Positions 25,084 through 32,395 of a stretch of DNA of 55,727 bases are shown in pieces. Within the stretch, counting starts at the first letter, position 1. The number at the start of each line of letters is the position of its first letter. The notes below the pieces were generated by a model. That model searched no databases and had not been told where the DNA came from. It saw only the letters and a program-made list of their open reading frames with translations. The DNA comes from SFWF01 sp045636705. Lineage in GTDB: Bacteria > Bacillota > Clostridia > Oscillospirales > Acutalibacteraceae. Location of the stretch: assembly GCA_045636705.1 (NCBI GenBank), contig JAZTYA010000001.1, positions 1 through 55,727 of the forward strand. Reading direction: 5' to 3'. Both the position numbers and the translations under genes were made by a program.

Positions 25084-28000
25084 ACCTTGACATAATGGGT
25101 GATCTTCCACTCATCATGGTGCGTCTGTTAATCTGCTTAATAACCTCAGAAGTAAGGCTGTTAGCATCCAAATTGACGGTAGTACCGCTGTACTCCTGTA
25201 TTGCGTCCACAACAGCCGCCGTAGCGTTTGTAACAGACTGGATGATAACGGAGCTAAGCTCATCACCCAGCCTCTCTGTGGAGGCGTCAAAGGCTGTAGA
25301 AACGTTAGAGCCTGCACCGCCGTTAGAGCCGACTGAGTAAGGCACTACTGTACCCGTAGCCATTGCAGGCACGGCAAAAGTAACGCCGTTAGCAATGGAC
25401 TGTAGACGATCCAGCAGCGTAGTAAACCCGTCAATAATAACATTAGAGAAATTACTCATAGCGTTATTGACGTCAGGCGTTGCCACGTCTGTACCGAAGG
25501 TATAAGTACCTGCGTTTGCCTCATCAGCGATAGCGTCAGCAAGGCCAGTTACAGAATCTACAACAGAGCCTTCTGAAGCCTCAATACCTTCACCGATACC
25601 GTAGCCGATATTCAAGCCGACAATATCTCTAAAGAGCCTTGACGGAGAATGAATACCAAGAGCCGACTTTGCTTTGTCAAGCAGGCTCTTTGCCACATCA
25701 CCGACTTTTGTTTTAAGGGCTTGCCAGCCAGAGTTGATACCTGTCTTGATACCTTCGCAGATATTACTACCGATACCCGACCAGCCTTTATTTTTTATGG
25801 TGTCCTTAATACCGTCCCACGTGGTAGAAGCGTTTTTCTTAATATTTTCCCACCCGGTAGAAATAGTAGTTTTAAGGTTTTTCCAAGCTGTAGAGGCATT
25901 TGTTTTAATATTTTCCCACTTGTTAGACAAAGTTGTTTTAATGCCGTCCCAAACAGTATTTGCAGTAGTTTTTACGCTACCCCATGCTGTTGAGATTGTG
26001 GTTTTAATATTTTCCCACTTAGTAGAGGCTGTTGTTTTAACGTTCTCCCATGCGTTGCTGAGAGTTGTTTTTATGTTTTCCAGCGCACCACTGAAGAAGC
26101 CGGTAATGCTGCTCCAAGCGTTCTTAATACCGTTACACAAGCCCTGAATGATATAGCCGCCCATTTCTGCCATTTTGGTAGAGGGGGAATGAATACCAAA
26201 AGCGTTTTTGAAGCCGGTAATAAACGGATTCCAAATGTTAGTAACAATCCAGTTACCCACATTCTTTAGCGCGTTTACAATACCATTCCAAATGCCCTGT
26301 ATAATATTTCCGCCTGCTTCCTCAATGTACGTATTGAAATAGGACTTTGTACTTTCAAAGCCAGCCTTCAGGGACTCCCATAGGGATTTTGCAAAGCCTA
26401 CTACCAGTGAAACAGCACCGGCGAGAGCTGCGCCTAAGAGCCTAAAGGCTTTAGCTATAATGCCGCCCCAATCAATATTTGTTATAATACCTATGAGGCC
26501 ATTCCACAGATCAGAGCCGAGCTTGCCCCAATCAAGGTTTTCAGCAAAGCCGATCAGCAGATCAAGCGCACCCTTCAGAATATCACTTATGCCGCCTGCA
26601 ATATCGCTGAGTATTCCTACCCAATCAATACCGTTAATGGCATCAGATACTCCCTTGCCAAGAGAAGCCCAATCAAAGGTAGTAATAGCGCTCCTCATAG
26701 TAGCTAAGGACGTTCTCATACCTGTGGAGAGGGTTGTGCCGAGCTTGCCCCAATCAACACCGCGCACAAAGCCATTCAGACCTTGCATAAGTCCGGCAGC
26801 TAAGCCGGGCCAGTCATAGTCTGTGAATACGCTGTGTAGCTTGTCGATTGCAGCGTTAAAGCCTTGAGCAATGATATTGCCAATGGAGGCATAATCACCG
26901 TTCTTAAAGGCGTCTTTGATCCGTGTTACAAAATCTGTAATACTGGATTCAATGGGTACTTCCTCAAACATTTCAGAGGGTGAGGGCGTTCCTGCACCGC
27001 TATCACTCTCTGAGGAGTTTTTGCTAAGTACGTTCAGCTCATCAAAGCCTGCGAGCTGCTTTTGTGCATCTTTCGCTGCTTTGCCTGTTTTACCAAGTGA
27101 AGCGGCGTAGTCCTCCTGTACGGCCTTTGCTTGCGTAAAGGTTTTAGCACCTGTCATAGCAGCAATAAACTTACCCACATAGGTAATTGCCGTAGAGAGA
27201 TAGCCGATCAGCTTTGTAAGCGCAGGCGTTACAACGGTAAGAATAGGAGCAAAAGCCGTTGCAAAGCTGTTTTTGAGCTGTGTAAGAGATGACTTCAACG
27301 CCGACAGATCAGCGTTTGTCTGAGTAGAATACTGCGACAGATTTTTGAAGCCTTCTGTTACAGAATTGATAACCGCCATGATAACCTTAAAGATCAGCAT
27401 ACGGCTAAACATTTTCACAAGACCCTTGAGCTTATTAGTAACCCCGGATATAGCTTTTTGGCCTATGCTACCAAATTTGCTAAATACCGTTTTTAAGGTT
27501 TTACCAACAGCACCTAATGCCCGTGTTGAGGCGGTAGCCTTCTTTGCTTGAGATTGCATTGCTGCAAGCTGTGTTTTTGCACCAGCTAAGGCGCTACTGA
27601 GCTTAGCGTATTCTGCCGTGTTAGCACCCGATTGAAAAGCTGTACCGTCCGCGCGCATGGAAGATTGTTCAGCTTTATAGTCTGCTATTTTCCTCTTTGC
27701 AAGGTCAATATCATACTGTAGGGATTGCCAAGCACGGGAGTTTTGCTTCACTCCTGTAGCCTCCATTTTAGACTGACGCTCATAGAGCTTTGTAAGCTCT
27801 GCGTTAGCCTTGTTGATCTCAGTGGTAAGCCACTGATAATCGTCTGTAGGTACATTTGTACTGCCAAGACTCCTCATTTGCGACTCAATCTCAGAAATGG
27901 TACTCTCTAAGACTGCTGCCTTTGCATTAAAGGAGGAAACTGCACCGGCATTGCCTGAGAGTGCCTTTTGGAAGGTAGGACCGAGGCTTTTCATTTTGCT

Positions 28001-28105
28001 ATTTAGAGAGCCTATAGCCTTATGGATTTTCTCTGTACCTGCTTTGAAGCCTTCAGCATCTATTTCAGTATCAACTATAATAGAGCCGTCAGCGTGTTCT
28101 GCCAC
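25082..28105 (-). CDS. Phage tail tape measure protein
   Basis: 1007-aa protein with an N-terminal coiled coil (about 10-200), a hydrophobic region around 225-330 (MFSRMLIFKVIMAVINSVTEGF and following), and a tandem tract of 11-residue Trp repeats at about 675-775 (units such as KWENIKTTIST, AWGSVKTTANT). It has two copies of the GIHSPS motif (about 635 and 818), typical of Firmicutes phage tape measures. GTG start at 28105 follows a near-perfect AAGGAGGTGAT. In tailed phages it sets tail length and takes part in DNA injection. A tape measure normally needs a tail-tube protein, which I do not find here. Confidence 0.88.
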   Translation of the reverse strand: MAEHADGSIIVDTEIDAEGFKAGTEKIHKAIGSLNSKMKSLGPTFQKALSGNAGAVSSFNAKAAVLESTISEIESQMRSLGSTNVPTDDYQWLTTEINKANAELTKLYERQSKMEATGVKQNSRAWQSLQYDIDLAKRKIADYKAEQSSMRADGTAFQSGANTAEYAKLSSALAGAKTQLAAMQSQAKKATASTRALGAVGKTLKTVFSKFGSIGQKAISGVTNKLKGLVKMFSRMLIFKVIMAVINSVTEGFKNLSQYSTQTNADLSALKSSLTQLKNSFATAFAPILTVVTPALTKLIGYLSTAITYVGKFIAAMTGAKTFTQAKAVQEDYAASLGKTGKAAKDAQKQLAGFDELNVLSKNSSESDSGAGTPSPSEMFEEVPIESSITDFVTRIKDAFKNGDYASIGNIIAQGFNAAIDKLHSVFTDYDWPGLAAGLMQGLNGFVRGVDWGKLGTTLSTGMRTSLATMRSAITTFDWASLGKGVSDAINGIDWVGILSDIAGGISDILKGALDLLIGFAENLDWGKLGSDLWNGLIGIITNIDWGGIIAKAFRLLGAALAGAVSLVVGFAKSLWESLKAGFESTKSYFNTYIEEAGGNIIQGIWNGIVNALKNVGNWIVTNIWNPFITGFKNAFGIHSPSTKMAEMGGYIIQGLCNGIKNAWSSITGFFSGALENIKTTLSNAWENVKTTASTKWENIKTTISTAWGSVKTTANTVWDGIKTTLSNKWENIKTNASTAWKNLKTTISTGWENIKKNASTTWDGIKDTIKNKGWSGIGSNICEGIKTGINSGWQALKTKVGDVAKSLLDKAKSALGIHSPSRLFRDIVGLNIGYGIGEGIEASEGSVVDSVTGLADAIADEANAGTYTFGTDVATPDVNNAMSNFSNVIIDGFTTLLDRLQSIANGVTFAVPAMATGTVVPYSVGSNGGAGSNVSTAFDASTERLGDELSSVIIQSVTNATAAVVDAIQEYSGTTVNLDANSLTSEVIKQINRRTMMSGRSPIMSR

Positions 28106-28214
28106 AATATCACCTCCTTACTTTGGTTAATGTGGTTGTGCGTTTTTTGCCCTTGCGTATGGGGCATGGGGAATTTTGGAGGGGAAATTTATGAAAACTT
28201 GAAGAATTGACTAT

Positions 28215-28391
28215 TTACTTACGCTTACGCGCAAAGATAGAAACGGCAAGCAGAGCTGCCGGATAGATAAGCAGCCACGCCCAGCAATACTTATAAGCAA
28301 GTACAGCAGGGATAGCTGCTGTTGCGATCATAAACAAAATCAGGACTGCAATACAGCCGTACAGTACGGCCTTTTCAACCTTTTTCTCCAT
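28215..28391 (-). CDS. Small two-segment membrane protein
   Basis: 58 aa (MEKKVEKAVLYGCIAVLILFMI...) with hydrophobic stretches at about 10-30 and 35-52 and a basic C-terminus (ARKRK). ATG at 28391 is set by AGGAGGT 9 bases upstream; it overlaps the end of the 128-aa gene. Position just before the tape measure gene is where some phages encode tail assembly or holin-like small proteins, but two short segments alone do not prove a holin. Confidence 0.6.
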   Translation of the reverse strand: MEKKVEKAVLYGCIAVLILFMIATAAIPAVLAYKYCWAWLLIYPAALLAVSIFARKRK

Positions 28392-28761
28392 GAGATTTAA
28401 CCTCCTGAGTGTCAATGTATTTTCTCACTGCATCTAAGCAGTGTTCACAATAGAATTTGCCTTTAACTCTTGCAAAGGGACGTACAACAGCAAAGAGAGG
28501 TTTTGATGCGCCCTCATAACCGAGGATATAATCAAACAGCTCATAGATTTTCTTTTCTGCGTTCTGAATGATAAACCTGCCGCTTTTGTCTGTAGTTCCG
28601 TCAGGGTTGATATTGATACGAACAAGCAGCGCCGTAGCCTTTTTGAAACGTGCCACGCCCTCAACACACCTATTGAGAGCCGCTGCATCTGTGGGGCAGT
28701 ACACCGCCCCTATTTCCTCACCGTCTTTATTGCGGACGGCGATCCTCTTTTTATCCTCCAT
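28375..28761 (-). CDS. Uncharacterised 128-aa protein of the tail operon
   Basis: Unrecognised family. Soluble, mixed alpha/beta; it has a CEHC pair (FYCEHCLDAVRKYI) near residue 105 that could bind metal. Its place two genes before the tape measure gene is that of tail assembly chaperones in siphophages, but sequence gives no support and I see no frameshift extension. It starts 24 bases after the 229-aa gene and overlaps the next small gene, so it belongs to the operon. Confidence 0.6.
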   Translation of the reverse strand: MEDKKRIAVRNKDGEEIGAVYCPTDAAALNRCVEGVARFKKATALLVRININPDGTTDKSGRFIIQNAEKKIYELFDYILGYEGASKPLFAVVRPFARVKGKFYCEHCLDAVRKYIDTQEVKSHGEKG

Positions 28762-28784
28762 TGTGTAGCTCTGCCTCCGTTGTG

Positions 28785-29474
28785 TTAGAAGCAGGTGTAC
28801 ACTTTGCCGGTATTGCTCACAGCAGTAGCACCGTTGTTGTCGCTGTGAATGGTTGTACCGGGTGCAGGAGTAGGATCATCAGGAATAGGCATTACCTCTG
28901 CAACACTACCCTGCAGCTTGTGGTATGCCTTAGCAGTGTTGTATGTAATGTGATCCTCACGCGCAGGGCAGTACTTATCAGACTGACGCATAACGGAAGC
29001 AACGCCGGAACACGCGCCATTGAAAATTTGGTTTCTCTGTTCGGGAGTCTGATAGCGCCAATCGGTATCTACGTTGTGTTCCGCGCGATACTTTTCAAGC
29101 ATACGGCCCATAGTAGCGTTATTGGCATACTTACGGGCAAGGCTCTCAAACTCCTTAGGAGAGAGTTCAAAGTTCTTGAGGATTTCCATATCAGCCATAT
29201 TCATATTGCCGCTGGTGGGCGTTACGTGGCGCTCAGTAGCCTCAGCAAACTCAGCCTTCAGACCTTCGATCTGTGCATCAACGCCGGCAATATACTTTTC
29301 ACGGGCAGTATCAAGCTCCTTCAGGTATCTTTCGTAGCCCTGACGGGTAATAGTACCCTTTGTATAGTCCTCATGGTAGCTCTGTGCCATGACTGCAAGC
29401 TGAGCATCAAGCTGGCGCAAACCTCTTACACCCTCAACGCCGATCTTGCTTAATTTTTCAAAATATGTTTTCAT
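28785..29474 (-). CDS. Uncharacterised 229-aa helical protein, first gene of the tail operon
   Basis: The family is unknown to me. Residues 1-85 are strongly helical and charged (FEKLSKIGVEGVRGLRQLDAQLAVMAQ ...), the middle is helical and the C-terminal 30 residues are Gly/Thr/Asn-rich (TTIHSDNNGATAVSNTGKVYTCF). It might be a scaffold-like or structural protein. ATG at 29474 follows AAGGAG. It sits directly behind a consensus promoter and an attenuator-like hairpin, so it leads the late operon. Confidence 0.6.
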   Translation of the reverse strand: MKTYFEKLSKIGVEGVRGLRQLDAQLAVMAQSYHEDYTKGTITRQGYERYLKELDTAREKYIAGVDAQIEGLKAEFAEATERHVTPTSGNMNMADMEILKNFELSPKEFESLARKYANNATMGRMLEKYRAEHNVDTDWRYQTPEQRNQIFNGACSGVASVMRQSDKYCPAREDHITYNTAKAYHKLQGSVAEVMPIPDDPTPAPGTTIHSDNNGATAVSNTGKVYTCF

Positions 29475-29509
29475 TGTAAAAACTCCTTTTTTCGTTAGAA
29501 AATAAAAAT

Positions 29510-29547
29510 AGCACGTAAAGCAGCCCCGGAGGACTACTTTACGTGCT
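29510..29547 (-). terminator. Attenuator hairpin in the leader of the late (tail) operon
   Basis: Perfect 11-bp stem AGCACGTAAAG / CTTTACGTGCT followed on the minus strand by ATTTTTATTTT and then the ribosome site of the 229-aa gene. A terminator between promoter and first gene suggests antitermination or release of a short leader RNA. Confidence 0.7.
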
Positions 29548-29609
29548 TAAATCGGCTCACCTGATAGAAGGATTGCCCTTTGGCACTGAACATTATATTT
29601 TCATCTTAT

Positions 29610-29638
29610 ATTATATCACTTTTTAGCGTTTATGTCAA
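29610..29638 (-). promoter_or_regulatory. Promoter of the late (tail) operon
   Basis: Exact consensus on the minus strand: TTGACA, 17 bases, TATAAT. A leader of about 60 bases precedes the attenuator hairpin. Confidence 0.85.
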
Positions 29639-29660
29639 CAGTTTTACGCAATATATTGTG

Positions 29661-29689
29661 CTAAATACTCCACAAAATACTGTATTTAG
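29661..29689. promoter_or_regulatory. 8-bp inverted repeat before the cargo operon
   Basis: CTAAATAC, 13 bases, GTATTTAG, directly upstream of the DUF6431-like gene; a possible operator. Confidence 0.4.
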
Positions 29690-29701
29690 TAACTTTTGCA
29701 G

Positions 29702-30061
29702 ATGATTATTACAAAGGATTATGAAATATGCCAAGATACCCAAACAAATACATATAGGATCATAAGCCATGACGTCCCTCTGTGTCCCTCTTGCGGCGTT
29801 CTTATGTCCGGCTATGATACCCGTAGGCGGCACTGCATTGACCGTGCAGGCGTTAAACAGTGGTACAGGCTCAGGCGCTTACAGTGTCCCTTGTGCCGCT
29901 GTGTGCATCTTGAGCTGCCTGACTTTATGCAGCCCTCTAAGCACTACGAAGCCCAGCTTATAAGAGATACCGTTGCAGGGGTAGAGCAAGCCTGCCCTGC
30001 GGAGGATTCCACTATACGCCGGTGGAAAAATCACCCACACACTTTGCCTCGTAAAAAATGA
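29702..30061 (+). CDS. DUF6431-like zinc-ribbon/helix-turn-helix protein
   Basis: 119 aa. Cysteine pairs CPSC (about residue 28) and CPLC (about 60) form a likely zinc ribbon. The stretch RRLQCPLCRCVHLELPDFMQ and the later AEDSTIRRWK, a short helix-turn-helix-like end, match the DUF6431 family as I remember it. Such proteins resemble the DNA-binding N-terminus of transposases, so this may be a regulator or a domesticated transposase part. No Shine-Dalgarno is visible; ATG at 29702 or TTG at 29696 are both possible. First gene of the rightward cargo operon. Confidence 0.6.
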   Translation: MIITKDYEICQDTQTNTYRIISHDVPLCPSCGVLMSGYDTRRRHCIDRAGVKQWYRLRRLQCPLCRCVHLELPDFMQPSKHYEAQLIRDTVAGVEQACPAEDSTIRRWKNHPHTLPRKK

Positions 30062-30107
30062 GCTGTGGGTGTATTCTATTACCGACTCAAAGCAACGGAG
30101 GTACACT

Positions 30108-30599
30108 ATGAAAGACAAAAAGCTATATTTGATCCTTGCACTGTTGATTGCGGTTATTGTTATTATCTGTTTACTTATCGGCTTCGGTGTATTCAGAGGC
30201 GGTCCAGCTTCAGACGGTCCGGCTCTGTTTGAGGACACTAACGCCGAGAATATCAAAGACTACCCAAACGGGACGGGCGGAGCTGCTGACAGTATCTCTA
30301 TACCCGGCTTTGAAAGTATGGTAATACGGGCAAATACAAAGACCGTAGGCGGCAATATCTTTAACCCCTCTCATAATAACTGCTATTTTGTAGCGGTCAT
30401 AGAGCTTGAGGACGGGCGCGAGATATACAGGTCAGGGCTGATTGCACCCGGTAAAGCTATCTACTCTCTGACGCTCACAGAGCCGCTTGCAGAGGGCAAG
30501 TATAATGCAACCCTTACTTATTACTGCTACGGCCTTGATGAGAGCCGTACACCTCTCAACGGTGCTACAACACACTTTATTTTGGAGGTAACACCATGA
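30108..30599 (+). CDS. Membrane-anchored beta-rich extracellular protein
   Basis: 163 aa. A type II anchor at residues 5-28 (YLILALLIAVIVIICLLIGF) is followed by an acidic linker and a beta-rich domain (GNIFNPSHNNCYFVAVIELEDG ... YNATLTYYCYGLDES). ATG at 30108 follows GGAGG; an upstream in-frame ATG lacks one. The gene overlaps the next by ATGA, so the two products are probably made together. The family is not known to me by name; similar anchored/secreted pairs occur in gut Firmicutes elements. Confidence 0.65.
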   Translation: MKDKKLYLILALLIAVIVIICLLIGFGVFRGGPASDGPALFEDTNAENIKDYPNGTGGAADSISIPGFESMVIRANTKTVGGNIFNPSHNNCYFVAVIELEDGREIYRSGLIAPGKAIYSLTLTEPLAEGKYNATLTYYCYGLDESRTPLNGATTHFILEVTP

Positions 30600-31129
30600 A
30601 AAGAATATCCGTGCTTTTATTGGTCCTCGCATTGGTGGTAGGCTGTTTCTCTGTATCTGCCTCTGCTGCCTCTGTGGATCAGGACACGCCTTCGGCGCAG
30701 GTGGGCGTATATTACACCCTGCGCGGTCAATACTGTATTTCTATTCCCAGCTCTATTTTCTTATCACAGGGCGATACAATCACCTTTTCTGCTGACTATG
30801 TTCATCTTGTAGAGGGTGAGAGCGTAACCGTAAAACTTGCTGATTCTACCTTTGATGAAGACGGCAGCTTTAAGCTCTCTCAGATAGACGGCAACGGCAC
30901 TATGGCCTGTACCCTTACTGCAAGCAATACTGCAAATGCAGAGGGTACTACGATCACAAAGGAAAACGCCGCCGCAACGCCCATTATCACCTATACAGCA
31001 GATAACGCTACTGACAAAGGCTATCTGCAAATCACCCCACAAATTGAGCCTACAACCGCTGCCGGTCCTTATAGCGGTTTTCTGATGTTTGATATATCAC
31101 TGCTGGTAGCTGAGAACACAGAAGGCTAA
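30596..31129 (+). CDS. Secreted beta-rich protein, partner of the preceding gene
   Basis: 177 aa. A clear signal peptide (MKRISVLLLVLALVVGCFSVSASAA, cut near residue 25) precedes a Thr/Ser/Ala-rich beta-strand domain with few Lys or Cys, as in pilin-like or WxL-like surface proteins. No sortase LPxTG motif and no lipobox. It ends with FLMFDISLLVAE. Translationally coupled to the anchored protein (ATGA overlap). A surface-display or adhesion role is inference. Confidence 0.65.
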   Translation: MKRISVLLLVLALVVGCFSVSASAASVDQDTPSAQVGVYYTLRGQYCISIPSSIFLSQGDTITFSADYVHLVEGESVTVKLADSTFDEDGSFKLSQIDGNGTMACTLTASNTANAEGTTITKENAAATPIITYTADNATDKGYLQITPQIEPTTAAGPYSGFLMFDISLLVAENTEG

Positions 31130-31155
31130 CACATATTACCCCGTTGCAGAAGGTC

Positions 31156-31188
31156 AAGGAGCGCCCGGCTATCGAGCGCTCCTTTGTT
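31156..31188. terminator. Bidirectional terminator between convergent operons
   Basis: AAGGAGCGC / GCGCTCCTT stem with an 11-base loop. It separates the rightward cargo operon from the leftward regulator genes. Confidence 0.8.
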
Positions 31189-31372
31189 ATGCAGTATGCC
31201 TGCACTCAACGTCTTTTTCTGATTCTGCCTCATCTGTTACGATATACACTCTCCTGCGCCCTGAGGTCGCCTCTACGGGCTTAGAGCGCAGCAGGGTATA
31301 TGCTATCAGCTCTGCAACGCTCTTAGGCGTTAATACGGCGTCCTCAGGGGGATATGTAAGCTCTACTCTCAA
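31187..31372 (-). CDS. Small phage-type protein of unknown function
   Basis: 61-aa soluble protein (RVELTYPPEDAVLTPKSVAELIAYTLL...), no recognised domain. TTG at 31372 lies 7 bases after GGAGG; a GTG two codons earlier abuts the Shine-Dalgarno. It overlaps the ArpU-like gene by four bases, so it is co-translated. Confidence 0.55.
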   Translation of the reverse strand: MRVELTYPPEDAVLTPKSVAELIAYTLLRSKPVEATSGRRRVYIVTDEAESEKDVECRHTA

Positions 31373-31713
31373 GAACACCCCTCCTTATCAAAATAGCGAC
31401 TTACAGCCGTTTTAACGCTGTCGACAGATCCTCCCGTTTTGACAGCCACAGCATACCAAGACAGGCCCTCTACGAAACGAGAGAATATCATAAGCTGCAT
31501 ACGCTTATCAGGGATAGATACAATCCAATCCTCAAACGCCTTGCACTCCTGTTGACATTTCTCCTTGCGATCCTCAAGCAGAGAAACGAGGTCCGCCAAC
31601 GGCTCTTCAAATACAGGTTTATCATACTTTGCAGTTAATTCCTTGATATTGTCCTCCAGCATTGCAATCTCTCTAATCAAATGCCGGTATTGTTTTGCGT
31701 TTTCTATATTCAT
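31369..31713 (-). CDS. ArpU/RinA-like phage late regulator (sigma region 4-like)
   Basis: 114 aa. An N-terminal coiled coil (YRHLIREIAMLEDNIKELTAKYD) is followed by a helix-turn-helix (RMQLMIFSRFVEGLSWYAVAVKTGGSVDSVKTAVSRYFDKE) resembling sigma region 4, the layout of small phage regulators that switch on late genes. ATG at 31713 follows AAGGAG. It is upstream of the late tail operon on the same strand, so it may activate that operon. Confidence 0.6.
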   Translation of the reverse strand: MNIENAKQYRHLIREIAMLEDNIKELTAKYDKPVFEEPLADLVSLLEDRKEKCQQECKAFEDWIVSIPDKRMQLMIFSRFVEGLSWYAVAVKTGGSVDSVKTAVSRYFDKEGCS

Positions 31714-31734
31714 AATAGCTCCTTTTTACATTGC

Positions 31735-31860
31735 TTTTACTTTGCTGCATCATTGCTGAGTACACCCCTAAAAGTGCCATTTTCACTTTGCCGCCTCTTT
31801 GCTGTATGCACTTTTTTTCACAGCGCAAAAATACCCGTTTTCACTTTGCAGGCTCTTTGC
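31735..31860 (+). repeat. Three imperfect 23-base direct repeats
   Basis: Units start at 31735, 31780 and 31838 and share TTTTCACTTTGC near the start and TTTGC at the end; the first is more divergent. They lie at the edge of the GTTAC-rich region and may be iterons. Confidence 0.5.
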
Positions 31861-31911
31861 AGAACAGCCCGAAGCGTCCAGCAAGTGTGGTAGTGTAACA
31901 GATTTCAAAAT

Positions 31912-32395
31912 TTTTTCCTATACTTTACGTATATATGGACGCTATGGCGTATTTTGCCCCTTAACGCCTTTATTTTTATACAAATAAAGAAAAGTATGTT
32001 ACAATGTTACAAAAAGACGAAAAAGCCTTATTTTATGCGGTTTTTAGGCGTAACGAAAATGTAACAAGAGCGTAACGCTGTTACATTTAAGGTGTAACAT
32101 TTTTTTGCCTTTGTTACCCCTGTGTTACTCTGCCTGTTAAGGGCTTTTTTTATCTGCCGTTACACTTTTTCGAATTTTTCCTATAACTTTATACATATAT
32201 GGGCGCTATGGCGTATTTTACCCTTTAACGCCTTTATTTTTATACAAATAAGGAAAAGTATGTAACACTGTAACACTAAGCCCTAAAAGCCTTATTTTAT
32301 GCGGGTTTTTAGGCGTTACAGAAGCGTTACACGGCTGTAACGCCTGTAACGGCTCAGGCGTTACAAAAAGCCGTCCTGTTACAGCCGTGTAACAC
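31912..32395. other. Candidate replication origin: duplicated GTTAC-rich region
   Basis: The 680-base stretch 31714-32395 has no convincing gene. A block of about 145 bases occurs twice (31912-32055 and 32175-32320), including the shared ACGCCTTTATTTTTATAC core. About 19 copies of GTTAC/GTAAC are spread over 31990-32395, where under one is expected by chance. AT-rich tracts alternate with these sites. It lies just downstream of the VapE-like gene. Together this looks like an origin or a large regulator-binding array. Confidence 0.6.

Noticed and set aside
25649..27110. Several rightward frames inside the tape measure gene
   Set aside because: They are opposite-strand shadows of the repetitive tape measure coding sequence with no ribosome sites.
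28215..28391. Holin of a lysis cassette
   Set aside because: Two hydrophobic segments fit, but no endolysin gene is nearby or elsewhere in the element.
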